Assembly (NCBI RefSeq): GCF_032854445.1
Contig: NC_088298.1
Span: 22,343,295-22,407,294 of the forward strand
Length of the DNA stretch: 64,000 nt
Reading direction: 5' to 3'
Source: Liolophura sinensis
Lineage: Eukaryota > Mollusca > Polyplacophora > Chitonida > Chitonidae
Below are positions 23,101-31,145 of this stretch, piece by piece. Numbering within the stretch: position 1 is the first letter of the stretch; each line of letters starts with the position of its first letter. The position numbers were made by a program, and so were the translations under genes. The notes beneath the pieces are model-generated. The model searched no databases, was not told the DNA's origin, and saw nothing but the letters and a program-made list of their open reading frames with translations.

Positions 23101-26100
23101 AAAGTGATGAAAACAGAAATAGTTCATAAGGGTTTTATTTATTCTCAAAAACATTTTGGCATTTCGTTTTTTCTCCTGTCTCCTAGTCACGTAGTCACAT
23201 GACTCTCAGTCTCACACGGGAGTTAGTACTTGATTGCATGCCCATTGTTTTTGATGACTGCAGCCATGCGCCTTGGCATGCTCTCCACCAGTTTGTTACA
23301 TTGCCCCGCGGTCACAGCAGCCCATTCCTGTTGCAAAAATTCAAACAAATTTGCTTTGTTTTTGGGCTTGTGGTTCTCCATTTTGAACTTGATAATATTC
23401 CACAGGTTTTCAATTGGATTCAGATCAGGTGACTGAGCAGGCCAATTCATGGTTCGAATGTTCCGGTTCTCTATCCAGGTTTTAACTGACTTTGCTGTGT
23501 GGCAAGGGACATTGTCTTGTTGGAAAATCCAGTCATTCGAGCCAGGAAAGAGTTTAGCAGCTGATGGAAGAAGACTGTTTTCAAGAGTAGCTCTGTATGT
23601 GACTTGGTTCATTCTCCCTTCACACAACTGCATCTGTCCTGTTCCACCCATACTGAAACAACCCCAGATCATCACTGATCCACCCCCATGCTTTACAGTA
23701 GGAGCAAGGCAGTCTGGTTTGTAGGCTTCCCCAGGCTTCCTCCTAACCAGTAAGTTGGCTGGAGTAGGCATCAACTCAAAATTGGATTCATCACTGAAGA
23801 GAACTTTAGCCTAATCATCAACAGTCCAATTCTTGTGATCCCTCGCAAAACGCAAGCGGGCCTTCCGCTGCCTCTCGTTGATGAAGGGCTTCTTCCGTGC
23901 CCTGTGCGACTTTAGACCAGCTTCAAGAAGTCGGTTTCGAACTGTTCTTGCTGAACAAGTCACATTTGTTGACAATGCCCACTCATTTGTAAGGTCTCTG
24001 GAGGTCTGACGACGATTCTTGATACAGGACCGGATGAGTGCTCGGTCATCTCGTGGGGTAGAAAGACGTTTCCTGTCTCGACCAGCTAGCAGTTTTGTAG
24101 TACCATGTTCGGCTTGCTTTTTCTTGGTGTAATGAACTGCTGTCTTAGAGATCTTCAGTTTTTTGGCCACTTGTCGCTCGCTCAATCCAGTATCCAGCTG
24201 TGCCAAGATGGCTGCCTTTCTGGCTCCACATAATTCTTTCGTTTTAGGCATTATGAGAGCTGACAACTACCGAGTTGTGCTGCGTCTTAATATATAAACA
24301 AGAGACCCCTATTTATGTAAGCCTACCTGTAAACAGGAAACCACTCTTTATGTAAGTTTGCATGTAAATGGAAACCATGAAATTGCATCGCATACACCCT
24401 AGGAATAAAACTGACCTTAAAGCATATCAAATACGACAAAGTATTATGGAATCAGCTGAATTTTGTCGTATTCATTGTAATCTTCGGTTAATACACCTTT
24501 AGGGTTGCCAGGCATTAAAATGAACAAGAAACCAAAGAAAATATGAGTGGTCTAATAATTTTTTCCGTGACTGTATGTTTCTCGGGACATAAGAGGGAAG
24601 ATGTGCCAGCAAACGGCGGGTTGTCGTGAGTTTTCAGTGGGCTCTGGTGGATTTCCTCCCACCATAATGCTGGCCACCATCATATAAGTGAAATATTCTT
24701 TGGTACGCCGTAAACACCAATGAAACAAATAAATCTGTAATGTTCGAAAGAGGCAAAGATAAGATACAGGTCATTCAAAATACCCCAATAGTAAATGAAC
24801 AATATTTTACAAACTGTATTTATATTTGCAGGCTTTAAAGTTTCTACGCACCCGGGAAATTCAGCCTTTCATTATTCTAGTGAAGCCCCCAATTTTAGAG
24901 GTTCTCAGAGAAAGTAGACGAGCGCATCAAGCCCGAGCGACTATAGATGAAAACCAAACCAGGCCTTTTACGGTAAGTTGTACGCCATACAGATCTTCCT
25001 GCCATTCTCCTCTTTTGAAGGTAGAAAAGATTAGTTTCTCTTTCATATTTGTATTCCCTGTTGCTTTGTTACCAAACACTCTGTCTTGCCAGTTTTTGAC
25101 AAAATTATCAAGACAATCTCAATGAAATAATGATTTTGACAGAGAGAAGATTATGGCTGAGTGGGTAGTGTGCTTGTCTAACAACCACCAGATCACAGGA
25201 GACATGGGTTCAACCCCAGCCTTGGACAGGGAATTTTCAAGATCCTCCTGATCCCATTGTTCTCGGGGGTTTGGTACCCTAATTCTTCATCCTTTTCACA
25301 ACATTGTGTGCAATTTATGCCCCGGTATTTTAAATTTGATTTCGGACACTAAACTACATCAGTCAGGTTGGCCAATTTCAGGGCGTCATAAGAAGTATAT
25401 TGTTATCAGTCTACAGTGAATAATGCTTTCAGAATATGCTGGAATGAACCCCTTGCAGTAACAGTAAGCAGTTGACTGAACTTGGTTTGGCCTTAAATGA
25501 AGTTTAGTGGGGACCAATTGACTTCCACCAATATGAGATGTCACATGTGGAGAAACTCTCCAAAGTTCATTGTTGTACTCCGGGCGCTCTAATTTCCTCC
25601 ATCCTTAACAGAATGGCCACTATCCTATATCATATTTCCTGATTCCATAACAGTTATTTCTAGTTTGTTTGCTTTGGGTTTCGCATTACTTCTTACCTGA
25701 TTTTTGTCCCACCGCAACTGTGACTCCTTGAAATAGGAATGTCTCAGTGCTGAATGACTGAAAAACCATTTGGTTTCACTGAAACACCACACCAAAGACA
25801 CCAGACTTACCAGTCATTCACTCAAGCCAGAATGTATGTGTAAAACCCATGGGTTCTAGCTCTGTAAAATGCCTGCCATTTTGTATAATATGTTTTAATG
25901 ATGAAACCTGTTAATTGTGGGAGTGACCGTGAGTTTTCCATTTGTTTACAGGATGCTGATTTTGAGGAAATGCTGTCTCGCACCCACAAGATTCAGAATC
26001 AGTATGGACATTATTTCGATTATGTGATAATCAATGATGAACTAACAGTAGCTGTGAATGAACTGATTCGAATTGCACATTCCATTGAAAACGAACCTCA

Positions 26101-26131
26101 GTGGGTACCATTGACGTGGATCGAAACATAA
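8125..26131 (+). CDS. MPP7: MPP7-like MAGUK scaffold protein, 17 coding exons
   Basis: Multi-exon gene; joined exons give 1707 nt (568 residues plus stop; human MPP7 is about 576). Exons: 8125-8134, 9432-9550, 10350-10427, 11295-11375, 11883-12014, 12579-12660, 13466-13551, 14874-14948, 15249-15445, 15773-15840, 16584-16670, 18006-18092, 18660-18740, 20243-20336, 21331-21439, 24832-24972, 25952-26131. All have AG/GT borders and compatible phases. Domains: two L27 (about 10-62 and 66-117), PDZ (about 125-218; PLGATI loop 139-144, then [14 protein letters not shown]), SH3 (222-287; ALFDY 226-230), basic/serine-rich hinge, TYEE 347-350, and guanylate kinase-like domain from 362 with GAPGVG 368-373 but no P-loop lysine, so probably not catalytic. 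The GK stretch [13 protein letters not shown] and the PDZ favour MPP7 over PALS1 or MPP2/6. By family knowledge it binds DLG and LIN7 through L27 domains at epithelial junctions. The first exon is the weakest part: ATG 8125 is phase-compatible, and an in-frame ATG lies at 8116. Confidence 0.9.
9075..9405 (+). mobile_element. Type-2 SINE, head-truncated, just before a MPP7 exon
   Basis: The second tRNA-headed family: CAAGTCACTCCTAAGACC, TGACTGGTTGACCCGTATC, TATAATGGCTCGGGCAGG, GGTAAGGCGTCTCAATGAAG, GGAAATCCGTCCTGC and the tail GTTAAACGCCAAGCACTCAC. It ends about 30 bases before exon 9432-9550. Confidence 0.85.
9690..9850 (+). mobile_element. Type-3 SINE-like sequence (diverged)
   Basis: A B-box-like GGTGCAGGTTCAATCCCAGC is followed by CTTGGACTGAGAATTTG. 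This resembles 16215, 25145 and 49288. In a MPP7 intron. Confidence 0.5.
10635..10905 (+). mobile_element. Type-1 SINE, near full-length reference copy
   Basis: A tRNA-like head (CCGTGGCTCCGTCGGTTAGC as A box, GTTGTGAGTTCAAGTCC as B box) is followed by the CTCTCCGGCCGTACGTGGG block, CCATAAGTTTGGCTGTCGTC, GTGAAATATTCTGAG, GTACGGCGTAAAACACCAAT and AAATAAATAAATAAA. About 20 copies lie in this window, on both strands. It sits in a MPP7 intron. Confidence 0.9.
11405..11580. repeat. Minisatellite, GGTTGGGATGGGCGTGGCCA type, in MPP7 intron
   Basis: Seven or so half-units alternating GGCCACTAGGTTGGGATGG and GTGTTGCAATGAGGTTGGG, starting about 30 bases after the donor of exon 11295-11375. Confidence 0.9.
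12130..12247 (-). mobile_element. Type-1 SINE fragment (5' half only)
   Basis: Inverted head and B-box region (AGCATGAACTGGACTTGAAC, CTCACAGCGACCGTATTGGT) without core or tail. In a MPP7 intron. Confidence 0.7.
13600..14545. repeat. Minisatellite, about 20-bp unit, in MPP7 intron
   Basis: Roughly 45 degenerate tandem copies of TTTGTATCATTGACCTTGTC fill most of the intron between exons 13466-13551 and 14874-14948, starting about 50 bases after the donor. Variant subclasses (ACCTTACAG, ACTCTGCC) recur in blocks, showing local amplification of variants. Confidence 0.95.
16215..16520 (+). mobile_element. Type-3 SINE-like sequence
   Basis: GCGAGTTCAATCCCAGTCTT, GCAAGTTTGTCAGCAACTG and ATAAAACTAACCACGAGGGA with GTGAAAAATACTTGAGTATG. 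Third tRNA-headed family, in a MPP7 intron. Confidence 0.55.
18121..18345 (+). mobile_element. Type-1 SINE
   Basis: TTTTTGACCCAGGAGCCTCT through GTATGGCGTGAAACACCAAT and an AAATAAGTAAG tail. It starts about 30 bases after MPP7 exon 18006-18092. Confidence 0.8.
18785..20150. repeat. Minisatellite, 34-bp unit, in MPP7 intron; unit resembles the upstream exon/donor junction
   Basis: About 36 tandem copies with core GGGGCTTTGTGAGGGAAATC and CATTTCCAGG, lying between exons 18660-18740 and 20243-20336. The unit aligns with the true exon end (CATTTCCAGG, then TAG, then /GTAAGGGAAGTCATT). The most junction-like copies lie at both edges: near 18783-18806 and at 20071-20140, where TGTAGTGCCATG is followed by GTAG. 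Confidence 0.93.
20840..21075. repeat. Minisatellite, 22-bp unit, in MPP7 intron
   Basis: About ten copies of CTTATATTGTACCTCACCCT, with variants reading GGTACCACACC. They lie within the intron between exons 20243-20336 and 21331-21439. All three forward frames stay open only because of the repeat; there is no coding signal. Confidence 0.93.
21440..21625. repeat. Proximal diverged copies of an 85-bp unit directly after the MPP7 donor
   Basis: Starting at the authentic donor after exon 21331-21439, the sequence repeats a unit holding TGATTGGTGGAAAG, then TAGCTTGTGATTGGTAGG, then TACACAG/GTGAGT. A second full donor copy has its GT at 21518. A third reads CACAG/GTGTTAG near 21597. Confidence 0.85.
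21634..22062. repeat. Minisatellite, 30-34-bp unit, nested within the 85-bp repeat region
   Basis: About a dozen copies of GTCAGGTAGCTTCTTATTG followed by ATAGGTAGATACACA. The unit is a shortened form of the AGGTAGCTTGTGATTGGTAGG...ATACACAG part of the flanking 85-bp unit, so it is a daughter array inside the older one. Confidence 0.93.
22063..22855. repeat. Minisatellite, 85-bp unit, in MPP7 intron
   Basis: About nine units. GTGTGTAAAG recurs at 22341, 22426, 22511, 22596, 22681 and 22766, an exact 85-base period. These six homogenised copies read CACAGGAAAGTG, where the authentic junction has CACAG/GTGAGT. The older copy at 22161-22175 keeps CAG/GTGAGT. No coding potential beyond repeat-driven open frames. 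Confidence 0.93.
23004..24573 (-). mobile_element. Tc1-type DNA transposon with terminal inverted repeats and TA target sites
   Basis: A 1570-bp element inside the MPP7 intron before exon 24832-24972. The ends are CAGTCATGGAAAAAATTATT and its near-perfect inverted copy, followed inward by further inverted matches (TCTTGTTCATTTTA near 23048 and its complement near 24517). TA dinucleotides flank both ends (23002-23003 and 24574-24575), as expected for Tc1/mariner. It lies antisense to MPP7 and carries one transposase frame broken by a single stop. Confidence 0.92.
23223..24266 (-). pseudogene. Tc1-type transposase, one in-frame stop
   Basis: Read on the minus strand from ATG at 24266, the frame runs 348 codons to the stop at 23223. 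The N-terminal half has a helix-turn-helix type DNA-binding region ([20 protein letters not shown]) and a second paired-type segment. The C-terminal half has the catalytic triad context [16 protein letters not shown] and DLNPIEN, with 34 residues between the last two acidic residues (DD34E). One TAG (23811-23813) interrupts the frame just before SDES, where a tryptophan is usual in the family. No frameshift is seen. The break probably makes this copy non-autonomous. Confidence 0.92.
24595..24734 (+). mobile_element. Type-1 SINE, 5'-truncated
   Basis: CCTCCCACCATAATGCTGGC, CATATAAGTGAAATATTCTT and GTACGCCGTAAACACCAATG are present. It lies right next to the Tc1 end (24573). Confidence 0.75.
25145..25320 (+). 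mobile_element. Type-3 SINE-like sequence, partial
   Basis: An A-box-like TATGGCTGAGTGGGTAGTG and B-box-like ACATGGGTTCAACCCCAGCC are followed by CTTGGACAGGGAATTT. In the last MPP7 intron, directly beside inverted repeat X. Confidence 0.6.
25275..25447 (-). repeat. Interspersed repeat X, copy 3 (inverted, MPP7 intron)
   Basis: The reverse complement gives CATTCACTGTAGACTGATAA, TGAAATTGGCCAACCTGAC and GGATGAAGAATTAGGGTACC, matching the block order of the other copies. It lies in the last MPP7 intron. Confidence 0.75.
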
Positions 26132-26360
26132 TTTGAAATCTGGAGTATATTTTGGGCCTTCTTCATGGAACATTGCATCAGTGTTGCCAGAGATGATGGC
26201 AGATGTGGAAGATATGCATACATTTTACACTGGGAGTGGCCAAACCTGATTTACTACATGAAGTGCAGTACATGACAAGCAAGTTGCATATTAACAGAAA
26301 GCTCCAAGAGCAATTCTGCTACAGTAAACATCCTAAATAAATGTTCAGCAAGATGTGTGT
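26132..26360 (+). terminator. MPP7 3'UTR with poly(A) signal
   Basis: After the MPP7 stop codon the sequence runs about 200 bases to AATAAA at 26336-26341, a canonical polyadenylation signal at a plausible 3'UTR distance. The repeat unit shared with 49 kb begins shortly downstream, at about 26609. Confidence 0.5.
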
Positions 26361-26608
26361 CATCTGTAAGATTTATCACGTTTGCTCTATGTTTTCATTC
26401 ATTGTTTGTGTACCTGTACCAAAGTCATGTGCCAAAAAGCAATTACGTCTCAGATCAAAGGGACATAACCATGATGTAACATCACAACCCAAGAGCTCTA
26501 TACTTATTGCCGATTTGGCGTTCAGCCATAATCATTGATTTTGTTGTGTAAGAATTGCCTTGTATGTGTAGAACATCCATCACCGCTTTTCAGCCTTTTT
26601 CAGCCATT

Positions 26609-26818
26609 GTTAAAGAGAAAGAAAACTTGCTATATGTACTAGGGTATGAACATGTAAGAATGTTTTCAAGGTATTGTTCCTTGATCTGTCAGATCTCAGA
26701 TTTAATACATACATGTAGATAATGTTTATTCTCTCTTTGAGTTTACTGATTGATAAAAACAAACAGCGAATAAAAGAGTTGAAACAAATTTGTTATTGAT
26801 GTGTGAAGTATTTTTTTT
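26609..26818. repeat. About 205-bp repeat shared with 49010-49213
   Basis: AAAGAGAAAGAAAACTTGCT through TTATTGATGTGTGAAGTATT is almost identical at both sites. This copy lies just downstream of the MPP7 poly(A) signal and directly before direct repeat A. Confidence 0.9.
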
Positions 26819-26842
26819 GAATACTTCAATATTGATGTGTGA

Positions 26843-29058
26843 AAAAGAGACGCACCTAATAGGATCTTTTATTAAAGCAGATAGCGATCTTAATTTTTTG
26901 CAATACCAGCCAAGTCTTGGTGAAAATTGCACGTCATTCAAGTGGATGTTCACGCTGCTTTCCTACATACATGTAACCTTGTGGGCAATGCTATTCACGA
27001 AAATCTGTCACACTGAGGATTCTGTCACACTGAGGGCTATGTGTGTCATTAAATCAAATGAATGATTGTGGCTTAACGCCATGTTGGCAATCTTTCAGCC
27101 ACATGGTGGCGAGACCATGAATCAAATGCCGTCAAGGTATTGTAAGGTGCGCTGTACGGACTACATCTTTGATGGCAAGGTACCGGCATACTCTGATGCC
27201 CCGTCGGCTTGTTTCCTTCATAATCACATATAGGCGACGTTTTTGAGAACATTGCTTAAGTAATATATCTCTACTATCAGAGATTCAAAATAAAACCTGT
27301 GTTTGGAGTAAGAAAAACTTCTTGTGCAACTCTTTTAAATCTCTATCTGATGAATCTTACTTTTTTAGCTGTCTTTCGCAAAATATCTAAACAATAATAA
27401 TTTCAAGATTTTTCAAAGTGTTTGAATGTAGTTTAATCAAGGAAGACGATTCATTAATATTTTAGGTAAAGGACAGTCCTCATCGGTATGAATTTTACAA
27501 AGATGTATGGTAATGTTACGTTGATAAGAAACTTGCTTTAGATTTGCAGTACTAATAAAGTTTTGTTGTTTGATTTGTATTACTCCAATGGCTTTACACG
27601 ATTTTTCACATGTAAGGATAACACGTCAGTATTCCTCAATCTCCAGACACATAGGAAGAAATGGTCCATACAAACAAAAATCTAAACTTTACTCAGCGAC
27701 ATTGAGACCTATTTTACTTACGGCTCTGTTCAAGCTGAGATTCCCCGATTGTCATTTCTAAACCTCCGTGCTGCTCGTACGCAAATGCAGCTGTTTTATA
27801 TTACTTTATTTTCTAGAGCCTGGTCTTCTGTTTATTATTCTATTCGGGCAAATTTGGCATATTAAATTTTTGATGGAGATAATACGGATACTATTTCCTG
27901 TTTGGCACCCAAAACACGCATCATTTGATAGGAGACGAAATTTTATTTGTGAACAGGGAAGAACAACGCTTAATTGGCATAGGAAACTGAAGCACTACCT
28001 AGCCGGTAATGTGATCGACAAGTCACCAAGGTTCAATCCAATGAAAAGTTAGTCAAAAAACGAGAGAAGAATCTAAAGTTGCTATACAGCATTTGTTACC
28101 TGTGGCCAAATGTCAGGTATCACACTGTGTAACTTTCACTTAATTCAAATCATTCCACGGAGCCAAGTGCTTGATCTTTCGTTTGTATGGTATAGAGAAA
28201 CCATGTGCTGAAGAAAGCTTAGAATGGTTTGAGAATATGCTTGGGGTTTAACATGTTTTAGTCGAACAACAGGGGGCCAACAACACCCATGACACCACAC
28301 CCATGACACCACACCCATGACACCACACCCAGTCACATTATACTGACACCGGGTCAACCAGCCTTGTTTCCTTGCTCTAACCTCTCAGTTCTGCGCGCCA
28401 AGTGAGACAGTAATGAATACCATTTTTAAATCCACTATAATGTGGCGCCATGGTAAAAGTGAAATATTCTTGAGTACAACGTACACCACCAGTACTGATG
28501 TCACTGAAGTATATCATACACACTCGACATGACACCACACCCATGACACCACACCCATGACACCACACCCAGTCACATTATACTGACACCGGGTCAACCA
28601 GCCTTGTTTCCTTGCTCTAACCTCTCAGTGCTAAGCGCCAAGCGAGACAGTGACAAGTACCATTTTCAAAGTCTTTGGTATGACCCCACCCGGGTTTCAT
28701 CTCGGGTCTCTCAAGATGCATTCGGACGCTCTAACAAATAGGCTATCGAAGCGGATAATGCTATCGGTTTGCTTTAAATCGGGCTGGAATTTTACTCCAT
28801 GGAGTCCTAAATATTAAGGACTGCTTTCAAACAGTATTTACTTTTAAGCTATGAATAAAAGTCTAGAAATTATGCACAAACCTTCAGTACTATCAGTCTT
28901 AAGCTTTACTTATGGCGTTTTATATGTCTTAATAACAAACACTTAAAGGAAAACATCTATGATTTAGTAGGCATCACTAAATGGACCACTTAAAACCATG
29001 CACAAATATACTTTCATTTATTTTTCAGATTTTTGTGAAAAGAGTTGAAGGCTTTCAG
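26843..29058. repeat. Direct repeat copy A, left of the TLR
   Basis: Begins at AAAAAGAGACGCACCTAATA and matches 34178-36696 at high identity for long stretches, including a TTAACGCCAT...CACATGGTGGCG block. It ends near GTGAAAAGAGTTGAAGGC. Copy A has an extra internal duplication of about 240 bases (CACCACACCCATGA...CAGTCACATTATACTG at 28296 and again at 28541) that copy B lacks. Short open frames of 60-94 codons occur in both copies but have no recognised domain. Confidence 0.9.
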
Positions 29059-29257
29059 AAATAAACCGTGGTAATGGAAAAATCCAGTGTAAACAACGAC
29101 ATCCCTTGTTGGGTTTTTGTCTCGGGCCTTTGCTCCGTGTTTAAAATCACGACATAAAATTTCATGGCTTATAAAATTAAATGTGAACTTATCACACTTT
29201 ACATGTGCCTGACGACGGAAAACACCAAGCATTCATATACATACATGCAGGTGTTCA

Positions 29258-29600
29258 ACTCACCGGCTACGATAGCACAGTTGTTAGAGCGTCCGCTTCG
29301 GGAGCGGTAGATCCTGGGTCAATCCTGGGTCGAGTCACACCTAAGACTTTAAAAGAGCAAATTGTAACTTCCTCCCTTGGCGTTCAGAATAAATGGGATA
29401 GTGCAACGACTGGTTGACCCGAATCTGTATAATGGCTCGGGTGGGGCCGATTACTTGCCTTCGGTAAGTCGTCTCAGTGAAGCAGCACTAGATAAGAGAG
29501 CGGTGGAAATCCGTCCTGCTTCAAGGAGGCGCAATACATCCACTCTAAGGATTCCATAGTCGTCATATGACTGAAAAATTGTTAAGTACGTTATACCCCA
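29258..29600 (+). mobile_element. Type-2 SINE, near full-length
   Basis: Has the tRNA-like head TACGATAGCACAGTTGTTAG followed by GAGCGTCCGCTTCGGGAGCG, then the family blocks and a CTGAAAAATTGTTAAGTACG end. It lies just beyond direct repeat A. Confidence 0.85.
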
Positions 29601-30446
29601 TTTAATAAAGGATTTATTCGTTTATCTCTGTTGAAGAACGTTTAGATGTGGTAATAAACATAAAGTCGATCCAAAAACAACGACTGTTCACTTTTATTAG
29701 CGTTGTGGGTCACCTTATATATTCAACAATACCAAAAAGAATATGTATATGTCTAAACAAAGTATAGGCATTCTTAAGGGGTCGGCAATACACCTCCATA
29801 AAACGATTAAATATACAATATGTAGTCATAATAGTATCTATAGTGATGAAATATATCCCCAAATCATCAAGACACTAAAAATACTGTACAGTTAAAATTA
29901 GCTGTAAGTATTTTAACAATAAAAATCATATCCTCCTATTTTCTCATAACTCTATGTATTTTAACAAGGAAATTCTACCTTCCTAGGACTTATACCTATG
30001 TGTGGAACAAACTGCAAAAATATTTAAATACAAACACGTTAAGCAAACTAATGATAATAATGACGAAAAGGGTAATATTTACAACAAAGGCAAACAAGGA
30101 AAATATAAACAGGATGTTATAATTTCAGGTGTCTCTTTCTCTTTACAGAAAATTGGAAAGAAATATTGAAGACCATATTTACATCTAACTTTTGGCATTC
30201 CTTGAACTTCAAGCAATTTGTATTTTTTTCCACATTTAAATACATAGCTCTTAGCTATACGAACCACCGTTCATATCGTACAACATGTATGTCAACACTT
30301 CTGATTTGTTGTACAAAAAGTCACAGATCTATGCAGACAGGTCGCAGCAAATAAAGTATTTCATGAGATATATGGCAGATATACGTATTTATTGTACTTG
30401 ATAAAAATCTTCAACAATACGTGTCTGGGAAATTAAACGCACATTT

Positions 30447-30815
30447 TAAAGGATACATGACATGAATTATTCTTGTCTACGGCGTAAACCACCAATCAAA
30501 TAAATGAATAAATAAATAAAGGATACATGAAAAGGAACGTCAAAAGAAAGATTATGGCTTTAATTTAAAAAGACGAAAACAATTTTTTTTTTCATTATCA
30601 AGGAATATTTAATGAGCCGTCAGTATTTTCCGGTAATGGTTGAAAATTTTTCTCAAAACGTGGGCTTAGGCTAAACTATAAATAAATCTATTTTCAGACC
30701 ACAAGAAAAAATTTAATTTATTTAAACCTTTTTTGCCTTTTATATGTTATGACCAATTTTAAACGGCATACTAAAAACTAGAAACCAAACGTTTCAGTGA
30801 CATGTATCCTATAAA
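30447..30815. mobile_element. Type-Z MITE-like element, copy 1 (carrying a SINE tail)
   Basis: Begins TTAAAGGATACATGA and ends GACATGTATCCT, an inverted terminal match. No coding capacity. Interrupted by the SINE tail at 30461-30517. Confidence 0.55.
30461..30517 (+). mobile_element. Type-1 SINE tail, 57 bp, with 13-bp target duplication
   Basis: Only the last part of the SINE (TCTTGTCTACGGCGTAAACC to AATAAATAAAT) is present. It is flanked by identical AAAGGATACATGA at 30448-30460 and 30518-30530: an extremely 5'-truncated retroposition into a type-Z element. Confidence 0.8.
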
Positions 30816-31145
30816 CAATGCAGTACTTTTTCCCAGAAATGATTTCTTGGGCTCTGGAGGGAATTATCCTTAGTCTAAGGAAATCCATGAGTATCAGGTA
30901 ACCAGATTACTCAAACATCCTCTTCGTGAAGCAGAAATGAACAGAAGATTGCGCAGTTTTGACCCAATTAACCTTAGGTTATAACAGGTTATCAATTTAC
31001 CTCTTTGAACACAACCTAATCAAAACATGTGATATAGACACACACAACACATTAATGAATTTCCATATGAAAACAAAGAACAAGAAACAAAGTGAATCAT
31101 ATTTAAATCTTATTAAGTTAACCGGCATTGGTCATTGTTGGTTCC

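Larger units (their letters stand above)
29600..31145. other. AT-rich DNA downstream of the TLR
   Basis: Lies 3' of the minus-strand TLR and may hold its 3'UTR. Contains one type-Z element with a SINE tail; otherwise nothing recognised. Confidence 0.4.
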
